Notes: generated from the letters alone by a model not told the origin. 64,000 nt of DNA from Paraliobacillus sp044383835 (GCF_044383835.1 NZ_JBISEP010000007.1:1-64000), one strand, 5' to 3'. Positions 7,990 through 17,729 are shown, counted from the stretch's first letter. Program-made: numbers and translations.

Positions 7990-8634
7990 TTAAGAATGTC
8001 TAATATTCTTTAAAAAGTAGCCTCCTAACTTAATTAATATTAATCCAATTGCCAACGTAAAAACACTCTTATTTACAATTTGGCTAAAATCGAGAAAATC
8101 TTCATTATAAAAAAATACATGGTACCAGGGAATTAACTGTCCACCAGTTAGAAATTCTGTTGCTGTATAAAAAGCTAAAACTGTTAATGCAACACCGATA
8201 TTTTGAAATAATGTCATACACAAAAAACTTAATCCTGCAAAGAACAAGTACTGCGGTACGTATTGCAATAATAATAAAGAAAGGCTCGCATCGGAAAACA
8301 TAACAATATAACCAATTAAGAAAAGAGTGGACAACGTGTAGAGCAATATAAAGAAAAGAATTCGAAAGAACCCATGTTCAGCTTCTGAAACTGGATAGCT
8401 CAAAAGGACTTCTAATGCATGGTTTTCGTAATAATCATAAAATAAATAAGTAATCCACCAACTAGACAAAGGTACGATGATAAATTCAAACGTAGGTAAT
8501 GCTAAAAGAACATCTAACGTTTGATTGGAAGTCAGATAGATAAAATAAAGAAAACAAAGAATGATTGCGATGAGAGGAACCCAAAACATTCCTCTCATAC
8601 TTTTAATTTCAAAAGAGATGTGTAACTTACTCAA
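7990..8634 (-). CDS. ABC-2 type transporter permease, small subunit
   Basis: 214 aa with about six hydrophobic segments (near residues 17-33, 51-66, 90-107, 113-133, 140-157 and 189-206) and no signal peptide. It overlaps the ATP-binding gene upstream by 8 bases and belongs to the exporter operon 7990-11610. A helix after the second segment (YYENHALEVLLSYPVSEAE) is an amphipathic coupling region typical of ABC-2 permeases. The substrate is unknown. Confidence 0.75.
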   Translation of the reverse strand: MSKLHISFEIKSMRGMFWVPLIAIILCFLYFIYLTSNQTLDVLLALPTFEFIIVPLSSWWITYLFYDYYENHALEVLLSYPVSEAEHGFFRILFFILLYTLSTLFLIGYIVMFSDASLSLLLLQYVPQYLFFAGLSFLCMTLFQNIGVALTVLAFYTATEFLTGGQLIPWYHVFFYNEDFLDFSQIVNKSVFTLAIGLILIKLGGYFLKNIRHS

Positions 8635-9496
8635 TCTTACCCTCTCCCTTTATCCAGTATAAATAAGCGTCCTCTAAATTTGGTTGCACTTGAATTGCAT
8701 CAGATACAGGTTGATGAGCTGATAGGATTCTAAAAACATCCGATCCTTTTTGAGAAGACTTTTGCGAAATGATATGAGTGGATTCTTTCATATTTTCTAA
8801 AGTCGTTTCGGTTTCCCACACATAGCCTTCTGCGTAATGACATACTTCTTGAATTGTACCATCAACTAAAATTTCACCATTTTTCAAGACACACAAATGG
8901 TCACATACCGATTCCAAGTCTTCTACAATGTGAGTGGAGATAATAACAATTTTGTCTTTTCCGATTTTGCGTAATAGACTTCTAAACCTTACTCTTTCTT
9001 CAATATCCAGACCTGCTGTTGGTTCATCAATGATAAGGATTTTGGGATTTCCTAATAATGCTTGTGCAATACCTACTCTCCTTAACATCCCACCAGATAA
9101 TTGATTGATCTTTTTGTGCTTTGCTTCAACAAGATTTGTTTCAGCTAATAAATAATCAATTTCTATATTTCTTTTCTTAGCATCTTTAATTCCTTTCAAA
9201 ATAGCTAAATGATTTAAGCAATCATAGACGGACAAGGTCGGATAAATTGAAAAGTGTTGTGGCAAATACCCAATCACTTTTCTTACTTCGTTTGGATTCT
9301 TCCAATCTAAATTTCCATATGTGATTGTTCCACTATTCTGTTCAATAATAGTCGCAATCACTCTCATTAACGTTGTTTTTCCTGCTCCATTTGGTCCAAG
9401 AAGTCCATATGTTCCTGTGATATTTAAATTTATTTCATTTAATATCGTCTTTTTAGAAAATTTCTTAGTTAAATTATTAATTTTTAAAACACTCAT
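8627..9496 (-). CDS. ABC transporter ATP-binding protein
   Basis: 289-aa ATPase. Walker A is GPNGAGKTT, the Q-loop YLPQHF, the signature LSGGMLRRVGIAQ, Walker B ILIIDEPTAGLD and the H-loop STHIVED. The C-terminal 60 residues form a small extra domain, as in ABC-2 exporters of the multidrug, lantibiotic or bacitracin type. ATG 9496 is preferred over GTG 9505 because AAGGTGG is correctly spaced for it. It drives the two permeases encoded on either side. Confidence 0.92.
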   Translation of the reverse strand: MSVLKINNLTKKFSKKTILNEINLNITGTYGLLGPNGAGKTTLMRVIATIIEQNSGTITYGNLDWKNPNEVRKVIGYLPQHFSIYPTLSVYDCLNHLAILKGIKDAKKRNIEIDYLLAETNLVEAKHKKINQLSGGMLRRVGIAQALLGNPKILIIDEPTAGLDIEERVRFRSLLRKIGKDKIVIISTHIVEDLESVCDHLCVLKNGEILVDGTIQEVCHYAEGYVWETETTLENMKESTHIISQKSSQKGSDVFRILSAHQPVSDAIQVQPNLEDAYLYWIKGEGKIE

Positions 9497-9516
9497 AACA
9501 TCCACCTTCCCGTTCT

Positions 9517-11610
9517 TTATTTTTTACTCATTTCATCTGCGATATTAAAACCTGTACTTTCAGATAAAATACTTCGATACCATTCTCTGAAAAAGTACAC
9601 TTTTGTTATTTCAGATATATTTTCATTATCAATATAGGTTTTCAATTCAGCTGCTAGAGATCCAAGCTCTGATTCTTGTTCTTGTAGTTCCTTCACTCTG
9701 AATTCAAAATAAGCAAAGTTACTATATTTTTCTTTGATATCTTCACTTTCTCTCATATTTAAAAAGTGAGAATAAGCAATATTAAATAAATGTAATTCAG
9801 CTATATCTTGCGAAAAAAAACGATCGTATTTCCAAGTCATAGCAGGCACAATGCCATACGTCATGTAATCGATATTAATTAATAAGCCAGATTCATCATT
9901 AAATAAGAAACCTGCAGGAGACATAAAGAATGAATTTCCATAAATCCAAACATGTTGTTCTGGCATTTCTGTACTTAACGATTGATCTAAAAGTACATAC
10001 CGATCAATCTTAATCTTTCTTTGGAGTTGTAATTCCTCATTAATTTTATCTATTTTATTTTGAGTCAAATCTTCAAATGAAGTAAAACCTGCAAGCATTT
10101 TCTCCCATGTGTATGGATAAACCACACTTTTTCCATTTATGTTTTGTTCTCCAACACTACCCGCAATTAAGTAGATACCATCTGAAGATACACCTGACCA
10201 TTCATTCTTTCCAACCTTCTCTAAATTTGAAGTCGTGCTAGAGTTACCTTTTAATTTCACTTCATACTTAATTTCTTGATTGGGTTGATTTGGCAATCTA
10301 AAGGCTTCATCTTCGATTGTAACCATCGCTGAATTAAAATGACTTTTGGAAGGTAACCAAGGAAAATGATTTAACAAGTTGATTGCTTGGTGATTAGCAA
10401 AGAAAAAAGGTGAACTAATTCCTTCATATTGAAACTTCATCTGAAAAAATTCATTAGGTTGAACAGACTCTTTTGTTGTAACCTTAACCATGTCTTTCTT
10501 TTGACTAAATTCAAGTTTGTCACCATTTTCATCTAAAATTTTATCCACTTTTAAGTCATGATAGAGTAAAAAATCAAAGGTATTCATCTCTGTGCTAGTT
10601 GAGTTCCTGACCTCCATAACGACATCTGCTTTTAAATATTTTCGAATATCTAAGTCAATATCATAACTTGTTATTTGATATTGATTCGAGGCATTGTCTT
10701 TCAATACAACATCTTGGTAATAAGTAGAATCCTTTTTTAAAATCCCATCTTCTTCACTATTCAAATGTAATACTTGATGCTTTCCAAAAACTCCGAATGC
10801 TGTGTAGGATGTTATAGCAAATAGAATTAGAAAGACAGGAAGGTATTTTTTCCATACTCTTCTTTGAATCATTAGACTTCCTACAATTAATAATAAAAGG
10901 AATAGAACAAACAGCGTTCTTTTTAACCATTGATAGTTTTCTAAAGCAAATCCGTAAAAAGGCTGATAGGAATGATGTGGGTTGTTTTGACCGATGTTTA
11001 AAAAGTTCTCGATTTCGTCTACATGCGACCATTGAAATAAAATTCCTAACTGAATCACAAATGGATAATTTAAAGGACTTATAAATAACCAGATAACCAA
11101 TGATAGTACGTATATCATTCTCCCCTTAATCCACATCGCAAGGACTGTTCCAATCAATCCGCCAAGCACAAAACTAAATCCCCAATATAATATAATGTAT
11201 AGAAAAGATTGGACATAGAAAGGAGAATAAGGAACATCCGTCACAATAAACATAAGAATTATAGTACCGATATTCACCATTAAATATAAAAACAAAAAAC
11301 TTAAAAAAAATAACACTTTGCCTATATTTTTAGTTGTTTTCGCATGACTGATAGTTTCAATTAATTCTTCTAATCCCACTTTCCTTTCTAAATTCGATAA
11401 ATAGACACCAATCATCATGGATGCAAGAATTCCACCTTGTACAATAAAACTTGACCTTACTAAAGCTTCCGCTGGATCACGATCACCAACAATAAAAAAA
11501 TAAAAAAAGTAAATGTTATAGAAAAATGATAATAAAAATAACAACAAAGTGATTTTTTTGCTTTTAGCAATCTTCCAATATAATGCAAACGAGTTTTTTA
11601 TCTCTTGCAT
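9517..11610 (-). CDS. Large ABC-2 permease with degenerate M1-peptidase-like extracellular domain
   Basis: 697 aa. The first about 270 residues hold six to seven membrane helices, and one more lies near residue 255-270. Residues from about 280 form a large outside domain that starts like the N-terminal beta saddle of M1 aminopeptidases (YDIDLDIRKYLKADVVMEVRN..., HYDLKVDKI). No HExxH zinc motif or GAMEN motif is present, so the domain is probably a sensor or substrate-binding part rather than a protease. ATG 11610 is chosen over 11625 because GGGAGGG lies between them. Related fused permease/M1-like proteins exist in Bacillota ABC operons, but the substrate is not known. Confidence 0.7.
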   Translation of the reverse strand: MQEIKNSFALYWKIAKSKKITLLLFLLSFFYNIYFFYFFIVGDRDPAEALVRSSFIVQGGILASMMIGVYLSNLERKVGLEELIETISHAKTTKNIGKVLFFLSFLFLYLMVNIGTIILMFIVTDVPYSPFYVQSFLYIILYWGFSFVLGGLIGTVLAMWIKGRMIYVLSLVIWLFISPLNYPFVIQLGILFQWSHVDEIENFLNIGQNNPHHSYQPFYGFALENYQWLKRTLFVLFLLLLIVGSLMIQRRVWKKYLPVFLILFAITSYTAFGVFGKHQVLHLNSEEDGILKKDSTYYQDVVLKDNASNQYQITSYDIDLDIRKYLKADVVMEVRNSTSTEMNTFDFLLYHDLKVDKILDENGDKLEFSQKKDMVKVTTKESVQPNEFFQMKFQYEGISSPFFFANHQAINLLNHFPWLPSKSHFNSAMVTIEDEAFRLPNQPNQEIKYEVKLKGNSSTTSNLEKVGKNEWSGVSSDGIYLIAGSVGEQNINGKSVVYPYTWEKMLAGFTSFEDLTQNKIDKINEELQLQRKIKIDRYVLLDQSLSTEMPEQHVWIYGNSFFMSPAGFLFNDESGLLINIDYMTYGIVPAMTWKYDRFFSQDIAELHLFNIAYSHFLNMRESEDIKEKYSNFAYFEFRVKELQEQESELGSLAAELKTYIDNENISEITKVYFFREWYRSILSESTGFNIADEMSKK

Positions 11611-11660
11611 TTTTATCCCTCCCATCTTTTTTACTACTTCTCAGAGACTTCATTGAAATA

Positions 11661-11711
11661 AAAATAAAACTCTCCCCTTTCGCAAAAAATCTTTTGCTTA
11701 GAGAAGAGTTT
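11661..11711 (-). terminator. Hairpin between kinase gene and exporter operon
   Basis: Read on the minus strand, AAACTCT/AGAGTTT and GCAAAA/TTTTGC pair around a bulged stem (11667-11711), followed by a T-rich tail. It separates the two-component genes from the exporter and may be a partial terminator that sets their ratio. Confidence 0.6.
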
Positions 11712-11734
11712 AAAATACAATTATCTACTTTCTA

Positions 11735-12898
11735 TCAACTTTTAAATTGAAAGGATGCTGTAATGGAAGCTCCACCTTTATAATTATTGTCTAGAATGAG
11801 ATTTCCACCGTGTTTTTCGCAAATCTTTTTTGATGTGTAAAGACCTAATCCAAAATGTTGTTCTGTAAAATCTTTGTCAGAACGATAAAACGGTTGAGTA
11901 ATAGAAGGTAAATCTTCTTTTGAGAAACCAATACCATCATCTGAAACGGTCAATAGCAGAAAATCTTCTTTCAAGTTGTATACAATGGAGATTTGGTGGT
12001 TGGTATATTCAATGGCATTCGATATAAGATTTTCAAACACTTGATGTACTAAGTGTTCATCAATCGCTATCATTCGATCATCAGCTAACACTTGAAATTC
12101 AACTTTTTGCTTTTGTTTCATCATTTCAGTATTTTCTTGTAATTTTTCAACGAGTAAGAAAAACGAAACAGGTTTACAATTTACTTGAATATCTTCAAAT
12201 CGTTGAATTGTATTCATATGCTGCACATAATTTTCAATTCGTACAATGTGTTGATTCATCGTTCCAATTGTTTTGAGTAATTTTTCTTTTGTCACTCTTT
12301 CCTCTGGAATATATTTTAATAAATAATCGGAATAGCCATGTAAGACAGTTAAGGGAGTTCGTAAATCATGTGCAAAAATAGCATTTAACTTTTTCCGTTC
12401 TTCTAGTATTCTCCATGTTTCTTTATTATTTTTTTCTAAGGTAAAACGCATTTTTTCAAAGGCTGCACATAGTTCTCCCATTTCATCTTTTGCCTCGTAA
12501 TCAACCATAAAATCTAAATTTTCATTTGAGATTTTTTCAGCACTAACTAACATAATCTGCATCGGTTTTTTTATTTTAATTGTATAAAAGATATAAGGAA
12601 CAACGATAACAGAAATTAAAATAGGGATTACCCACATTGCATGAGATAAAATGATGAACATATAATAATAAATTTTATCTTGTAAAGGTAGGATTTCTAC
12701 CAGTTCAGCAGCACTATATAAAAGAGTCCCGTCTGCTGTTGTTTCATTGTAGGAGTATAAAAGTTGCATCGCTTTATCGTAGAAATATGGATTGCCACTT
12801 ATAGCAATTACAGTAGCTAAGATAACCGATGGAAGTAGGAAAAGCATAAAACTAACTAATATAGGCATATTTTTAAAAAAGTTTTTTATTTTATCCAT
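11735..12898 (-). CDS. Sensor histidine kinase of the exporter locus
   Basis: 387 aa. Membrane helices lie near residues 13-35 and 84-107, with about 48 outside residues between them. A HAMP linker (108-160) follows. The HisKA phosphorylation motif is AHDLRTPL with His177, and the HATPase_c has N-box NLISNAIEY, G1 DDGIGF and G2 GLGLY. The short outside loop suggests sensing at the membrane or through the neighbouring transporter, as in antimicrobial-peptide detoxification modules. The start overlaps the response regulator by 13 bases. Confidence 0.9.
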   Translation of the reverse strand: MDKIKNFFKNMPILVSFMLFLLPSVILATVIAISGNPYFYDKAMQLLYSYNETTADGTLLYSAAELVEILPLQDKIYYYMFIILSHAMWVIPILISVIVVPYIFYTIKIKKPMQIMLVSAEKISNENLDFMVDYEAKDEMGELCAAFEKMRFTLEKNNKETWRILEERKKLNAIFAHDLRTPLTVLHGYSDYLLKYIPEERVTKEKLLKTIGTMNQHIVRIENYVQHMNTIQRFEDIQVNCKPVSFFLLVEKLQENTEMMKQKQKVEFQVLADDRMIAIDEHLVHQVFENLISNAIEYTNHQISIVYNLKEDFLLLTVSDDGIGFSKEDLPSITQPFYRSDKDFTEQHFGLGLYTSKKICEKHGGNLILDNNYKGGASITASFQFKS

Positions 12899-13560
12899 TT
12901 ATAGCCCATCCCCCATACAGTTTCAATATATGGATCATGGTCAAGTTGTATTAATTTCGATCGAATTCTTCGTACGTGTTCAGCGACGACCGAACTATCC
13001 CCTTCACTATCCCATCCCCATAACTTTTCATAAATTCTTTCTTTATCAAAGATTTGTCCTGGATGCGTAGAAAGTAATTCTATAATTTCGTATTCCTTTT
13101 TCGTAAACTCTATTATTCGATCTTTATATTTCACTTCTTTGCTTGAATAATCAATTGTTAGACTCCCTGCAAAGGTAAAGTGACGATGAACACTTTGACG
13201 ATGTTCTCTTCTTAAATGCGCTTGAACTCTTGCACCAAGTTCATCGATACTAAAAGGTTTCATCACATAATCGTCTCCCCCAACAGAAAAACCTTTAATT
13301 TTATCTATGTCTTCTATTCTTGCACTTAAAAAAATAATTGGACAAGAGATTACGTCTCTAATTTTAGAACAAACTTCATAACCATTCGTATCAGGCATAT
13401 TAATATCAAGTAATATGAGATCTGGATTTTTATTTACTTGTTTTATCGCTTCGATTCCGTTATAAGCCGACAGCGTATCGTATCCGTTCATTTCAAAATA
13501 ATCTTTTAATAACTGCACTACATCACTTTCATCATCTACTATCAGGATCTTATGTTTCAA
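12886..13560 (-). CDS. OmpR-family response regulator
   Basis: 224 aa. The receiver domain has Asp9/Asp10, the phosphoacceptor Asp52 (LLDINMPD) and Lys100 (YVMKPFS). A C-terminal winged helix follows (EFTKKEYEIIELLSTHPGQIF, VVAEHVRRIRSKL). The start is TTG 13560 with GAGGAG upstream. It is first in the kinase operon and presumably activates the exporter genes downstream. It is most like regulators of peptide-antibiotic resistance exporters, but this is by analogy. Confidence 0.92.
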   Translation of the reverse strand: MKHKILIVDDESDVVQLLKDYFEMNGYDTLSAYNGIEAIKQVNKNPDLILLDINMPDTNGYEVCSKIRDVISCPIIFLSARIEDIDKIKGFSVGGDDYVMKPFSIDELGARVQAHLRREHRQSVHRHFTFAGSLTIDYSSKEVKYKDRIIEFTKKEYEIIELLSTHPGQIFDKERIYEKLWGWDSEGDSSVVAEHVRRIRSKLIQLDHDPYIETVWGMGYKWIK

Positions 13561-13774
13561 TCAATTCAACTCCTCATTTTATCATCTATCCTACAATCCA
13601 ATTATCTATTTTTCATCAACAAATGAAATGATTAATTACATTGGTAATTTAAATAGGCATTTATACAGCAAGAATACTTAATAAAATTGAATTAAGCGAG
13701 TCAGAGAACTTCTGCCTTTTAATCTATAACTTCTTTATAGATATGTCTATTTCATTCACCAATTTTTTGTCCTA

Positions 13775-13811
13775 TTAAAAACAAGCCCACATCTATATCA
13801 ACATGGGCTTG
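13775..13811 (-). terminator. Intrinsic terminator of the recombinase operon
   Basis: On the minus strand CAAGCCCA and TGGGCTTG (13782-13811) form an 8-bp GC-rich stem followed by TTTTTAAT, 6 bases after the recombinase stop. Confidence 0.85.
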
Positions 13812-13816
13812 AGCTG

Positions 13817-15385
13817 TCATATATCAACCTTCTTATTAATCCCCGACTTAAATTCAATTGTTAATTGTCTTTTGTGAATCGCTATTTTCTCAATCAATCG
13901 TCTTACAAGTAAATCGTCATACTCTTCTAGCAGACTCGGTTGCTCTTTTAAAAACTTTGTCATTTCTTCAATCCGCTGCCTGAGTCCTTCTCTTGCTGCA
14001 TTTTTCATCATGACTTCTTGCTTCAGTTCCCGCAAACGGTATATTTCTTCAGCTACATCATCGTAATCTTCTTTTGAATTTGCAAGTCTTAGCAGTTCCA
14101 CTTGGAGTTCTTCTAACTTTTCGTCAATATGAGTTGTTGGTTTATCTGCATTTTCATTTAATACTGTTTCAATATTTTCTATTAATATATTTAAATAGTC
14201 GTCTTTGTTTCCCAACACTTCATTAATCGCTTGTACTACAGCTTGGTGAAGTTCATCTTCCCTAATTGTTTCTGCACTGCAAAGATGTGTTTTTCTTTCT
14301 AGTCTACTGACGCAGCGCCACACGATGGATCTGTATCCGCGGTTATTCCAATGTACCCTTCGAAAAACATCTTCACATTCTTTGCAAAAGACAATGCTCG
14401 ACAAGGCATACTTGCTGCTATAGACTCGTTTCTTTCCTGTTTTTCCGTTTCGAATATTTGCTCTTCGCATCATTTCTTCTTGGACTTGTAGATAAATCTC
14501 TCTTGGAATGATGGCTTCGTGGTTGTTTTCGACATAATATTGAGGAACATGACCGTTATTGACAACTCGTTTCTTTGTTAAAAAATCTACAGTATATGTT
14601 TTTTGGAGTAATGCGTCCCCGATATATTTTTCGTTTTGAAGAATCTTTTTAATCGACTCTGGTCGCCACTTGGATCGTTTAGCAGCGGTAAGTATTTTAT
14701 CCGCTTCTAGTCCTCGTGCGATTTGAACTAAACTTGCTCCTTCTAAATATTCTCGGTAAATTCGTTTAACAACTTTTGCTTGTTCTGGATTGATGACAAG
14801 TTTATTGTTTTCGTCTTTTGTATAGCCTAGAAAACGATTGTGATTCACCTGCACTTCACCTTGTTGATAACGATATTGTATGCCTAGTTTTACGTTCTGA
14901 CTTAGCGACTGACTTTCTTGTTGTGCTAGGGATGCCATGATGGTAAGCATAATCTCCCCCTTAGCATCCATCGTATTTATGTTTTCTTTTTCAAAAAAGA
15001 CTGGTATTTCTTTATCTTTCAATTGCCTAATATACTTTAAACAATCCAGCGTGTTTCTTGCAAATCGGCTGATGGATTTTGTAATAATCATGTCGATTTT
15101 CCCATTCATACTATCTTCAATCATTTTATTAAACTGCTCACGTTTTTTGGTGTTTGTTCCAGATATGCCATCATCAGCATAAATGCCGGCCAACTCCCAT
15201 TCAGGATTGTTCTGAATATAGGTGGTGTAGTGTTCCACTTGAACTTCATAACTAGTTGCTTGTTCTTCGCTATCTGTTGATACCCGACAATAAGCTGCCA
15301 CTTTTAATTTTTTCTTTTCCTCTGTATCAACATTTCTTGTTCTTCTTCTCGCTGGGATAACTGTTACGCTTCTTGCTAGGGCCAT
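13817..15385 (-). CDS. Large serine recombinase (second of the operon)
   Basis: 522 aa. The N-terminal resolvase domain has the nucleophile Ser in YCRVSTDSEEQ and the conserved motif SISRFARNT. The Recombinase domain follows (about residues 190-300), then a zinc ribbon with Cys pairs (FCKECEDVF and WRCVSRL...HLC) and a C-terminal coiled coil. This is the TnpX/TndX-type large serine integrase architecture, which integrates and excises DNA between short att sites without high-energy cofactors. Its AGAGGTG site overlaps the stop of the preceding gene. Confidence 0.93.
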   Translation of the reverse strand: MALARSVTVIPARRRTRNVDTEEKKKLKVAAYCRVSTDSEEQATSYEVQVEHYTTYIQNNPEWELAGIYADDGISGTNTKKREQFNKMIEDSMNGKIDMIITKSISRFARNTLDCLKYIRQLKDKEIPVFFEKENINTMDAKGEIMLTIMASLAQQESQSLSQNVKLGIQYRYQQGEVQVNHNRFLGYTKDENNKLVINPEQAKVVKRIYREYLEGASLVQIARGLEADKILTAAKRSKWRPESIKKILQNEKYIGDALLQKTYTVDFLTKKRVVNNGHVPQYYVENNHEAIIPREIYLQVQEEMMRRANIRNGKTGKKRVYSSKYALSSIVFCKECEDVFRRVHWNNRGYRSIVWRCVSRLERKTHLCSAETIREDELHQAVVQAINEVLGNKDDYLNILIENIETVLNENADKPTTHIDEKLEELQVELLRLANSKEDYDDVAEEIYRLRELKQEVMMKNAAREGLRQRIEEMTKFLKEQPSLLEEYDDLLVRRLIEKIAIHKRQLTIEFKSGINKKVDI

Positions 15386-15386
15386 T

Positions 15387-15803
15387 TTAAGTCACCTCTT
15401 CTTTTATTAAGCTGTATACATATTCTGCTTGTTTAATTGGATTGTCGTATTTGTTTACCACTTTTCCGATTGTAAATTTAAACCTCGGTGTAAATGTTTT
15501 TTCCTCTTTTGTTCTATTTAAACGCCCTAGTTTTTTCGCTCGTTTAAACCTTTCTTCTTTCAATTGTTCAAATTGCTCTTTTGAAATTAATCTAGGAAAC
15601 GTTCCATTTCCCAGATACCTTTCATCTGTTAATATTCTAGTGATTCCACCATGTGAATGATTAATACCAGAATCTTTTGCTACATTAGCTAAAGATTTGC
15701 CAGATAAGTATGACTGGATTAAAAGCTTTAATTGCTCAGATTCTCTGGCATGAGTTTCAATTTTGCCGTTTACTATTTCATATCCAAAAGGTGTGTGTGC
15801 CAT
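15387..15803 (-). CDS. Small recombinase-domain protein
   Basis: 138 aa. MAHTPFGYEIVNGKIE followed by a helical segment and GGITRILTDERYLGNGTFP matches the Recombinase (DNA-binding) domain of large serine recombinases, but the catalytic resolvase domain and zinc ribbon are absent. It is coupled by a TGATG overlap to the upstream recombinase. A DNA-binding accessory or directionality role is likely. It could also be a decayed recombinase, though the intact frame argues against that. Confidence 0.7.
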   Translation of the reverse strand: MAHTPFGYEIVNGKIETHARESEQLKLLIQSYLSGKSLANVAKDSGINHSHGGITRILTDERYLGNGTFPRLISKEQFEQLKEERFKRAKKLGRLNRTKEEKTFTPRFKFTIGKVVNKYDNPIKQAEYVYSLIKEEVT

Positions 15804-17365
15804 CAGCGTTCAATCCTTTCCCTAAGTGTAATCCCACACCTCAAATGAAATCCTATCTCATTAGATGAATATACGATTATCTTTTTTACAATGTCTTGAA
15901 AAGATTCTTTATCAAATGCATCTCTGAATTTTCCTTGCTTAAAATATTTAATGAGCCGCTTCACTTCACTTAGCTGATTTGAACCGTCATTGATTAAATA
16001 CAGTAACTGGTCTCTTTCTCCTTTTAACTTCATATGCTTTTGAGTCAATTCGATTTTCTGTTCATTAAAAATTGCTGGTTCTAAAAACCCTTTTGTCATT
16101 AATTGAATTAATGTATTCAGTTCGTCTTTTGTAACTTCGAGTTGTTCTTCTATTTCAGAAATCATTTGATAGTTTTCATCTTGATTTGTCACTTCGAGTT
16201 GTTTTAATAGCGGGATAAATACATAACTATAACCAAACTTTAGTTTATTCATCATCGTAATAAATGCCTGATGAATACGTTCTTCTCTTATAAAAAGCAT
16301 CGAACATTCATCCTTATCTTTGATATGTGTTGAACAACACCAGGCGATATATTTTTTATGGGTGGAAGTATGAATTCTTCTTTTAAATGTATCGCCACAT
16401 TCCGCACATTCAATCTTTCCTGAGAAAGGATAACGGTTTAAATATTTTCTACTCCCAGCTACTACATTCTTTTGACGTGCTTGGTATTCCAGCATTTGAT
16501 TAGCTGTTTCAAAATCATCATGTGTAATGATTGCTTCATGATGATTTTCAATTAGGTATTGATCCAATTCACCTTGATTTACTTTTCGATTATAATGCTC
16601 ATCAGTAAAAGTCTTTTGAAGTAGCACATCTCCTGTGTATTTTTCATTCTTAACAATCCCACGTGTCGTTGAGCCTGTCCAATTGCCATTTCGCTTTGTT
16701 GGTATTTTTTCTTTATTCAGTTGCCTTGCGATTCGTTCAGTTCCCACTCCTTCAAGTACACTATTGAATATTCGCTTGACCACTTGTGCTTGTTCTTTAT
16801 TTACAACTATTTGTTCATCGATATAATCGTAACCGTATGGTGGATATGATAATTTATAAGTTCCACGTTTGAATCGTTGTCTAATCGACCATTTACTATT
16901 TTCGGAAAGTGACACTGATTCATTTTCTGCAAGGCTACTTAAGATTGAAAGCATGAGTTCACTTTCCATCGAATTTGTATTGATGTTTTCTTTTTCAAAA
17001 TAAATGTGCACACCTAAGTCCATCAATTTTCTAACCAGTTGCAAGCAGTCAATTGTGTTTCTCGCAAATCGACTAATTGATTTCGTTAAAATGAAGTCAA
17101 TCTTTCCTTTTTCACAATCAGATATTATGCGAAGCAATTCTGGTCGTCTATCCTTTTTCGTTCCTGTGATACCCTCATCACTATAAATATCCACGAGCTG
17201 CCATTCATCATTCTTTTCGATTAAAGTTTTGTAGTGTCGTCTTTGGGCTTCTAAGCTAATCAGTTGTTCCTCGTTTGATGTTGATACCCGTATATATGCA
17301 GCGACCTTTAGTTTCTGTTTTACTGCTGAAGATGTTGTCACATCAAGTGTTGTTATCTTTCTCAT
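15803..17365 (-). CDS. Large serine recombinase (first of the operon)
   Basis: 520 aa from ATG 17365, chosen because GGGGAGGT is 7 bases upstream; an earlier in-frame start at 17395 has no such site. Catalytic serine is in YIRVSTSNEEQ, with SISRFARNT, the Recombinase domain, a zinc ribbon (CAECGDTF ... WCCSTHIKDKDEC) and a coiled coil. It is a homologue of the recombinase at 13817-15385 and probably acts with it. The two may form hetero-oligomers as in ccrAB-like systems, which is inference. Confidence 0.93.
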   Translation of the reverse strand: MRKITTLDVTTSSAVKQKLKVAAYIRVSTSNEEQLISLEAQRRHYKTLIEKNDEWQLVDIYSDEGITGTKKDRRPELLRIISDCEKGKIDFILTKSISRFARNTIDCLQLVRKLMDLGVHIYFEKENINTNSMESELMLSILSSLAENESVSLSENSKWSIRQRFKRGTYKLSYPPYGYDYIDEQIVVNKEQAQVVKRIFNSVLEGVGTERIARQLNKEKIPTKRNGNWTGSTTRGIVKNEKYTGDVLLQKTFTDEHYNRKVNQGELDQYLIENHHEAIITHDDFETANQMLEYQARQKNVVAGSRKYLNRYPFSGKIECAECGDTFKRRIHTSTHKKYIAWCCSTHIKDKDECSMLFIREERIHQAFITMMNKLKFGYSYVFIPLLKQLEVTNQDENYQMISEIEEQLEVTKDELNTLIQLMTKGFLEPAIFNEQKIELTQKHMKLKGERDQLLYLINDGSNQLSEVKRLIKYFKQGKFRDAFDKESFQDIVKKIIVYSSNEIGFHLRCGITLRERIER

Positions 17366-17418
17366 CCACTCAACCTCCCCTCTCGCATGTGACATATTAG
17401 CGTTAGAACGTTGTTATA

Positions 17419-17646
17419 TCAAGGTTTATCGCACATTAAGGGGCCTAATAAAGGATTGAATTTTTGTCGATTTAATTTACTTATTTGATTGAATTCTTCC
17501 TGAGAAATCAGCTCCTCTTCACGTAGTTTCATGAGCATGTTTTCAACAAGATGAAAATGAAGTTCATTTTGAAGTTGTTCTTCAGTTGGTTTTGATAATT
17601 TATTATTTGATGTTTGATTGTTAGGCGAGAGTTGTGTCATTCGCAT
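17419..17646 (-). CDS. Small SHOCT-like protein at head of recombinase operon
   Basis: 75 aa. A polar N-terminus is followed by LREEELISQEEFNQISKLNR, a SHOCT-type short helical motif, and a C-terminus resembling small proteins encoded before serine recombinases in Bacillota elements. It has AGGAGG upstream and a promoter of the shared GGGTTCGAA class at 17674-17706. Its role may be recombination directionality or oligomerisation. Confidence 0.6.
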   Translation of the reverse strand: MRMTQLSPNNQTSNNKLSKPTEEQLQNELHFHLVENMLMKLREEELISQEEFNQISKLNRQKFNPLLGPLMCDKP

Positions 17647-17673
17647 ATAGTTTTCCTCCTAAATAGTCTTCTA

Positions 17674-17706
17674 CCTATATGCGAAAAATAGTGGTGATTC
17701 GAACCC
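17674..17706 (-). promoter_or_regulatory. Phage-class promoter candidate 1 (recombinase operon)
   Basis: On the minus strand GGGTTCGAA, a 16-base gap ending TTTTTCG, then CATATAGG. The same arrangement occurs at 51829-51863, and partly at 56045-56078. A reversed copy of CGCATATAG overlaps the start codon of the following gene (17639-17649), giving an 11-bp inverted repeat with 17675-17685. Confidence 0.55.
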
Positions 17707-17729
17707 TAATATAAAAAACTATATTTTCT

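Noticed and set aside
17690..17706. GGTTCGAATC stretches at 17690s, 51850s and 56070s look like tRNA T-loops
   Set aside because: No acceptor, D or anticodon stems can be built around them. The fixed distance to a CGCATATAGG-like box upstream of genes fits a promoter class better.
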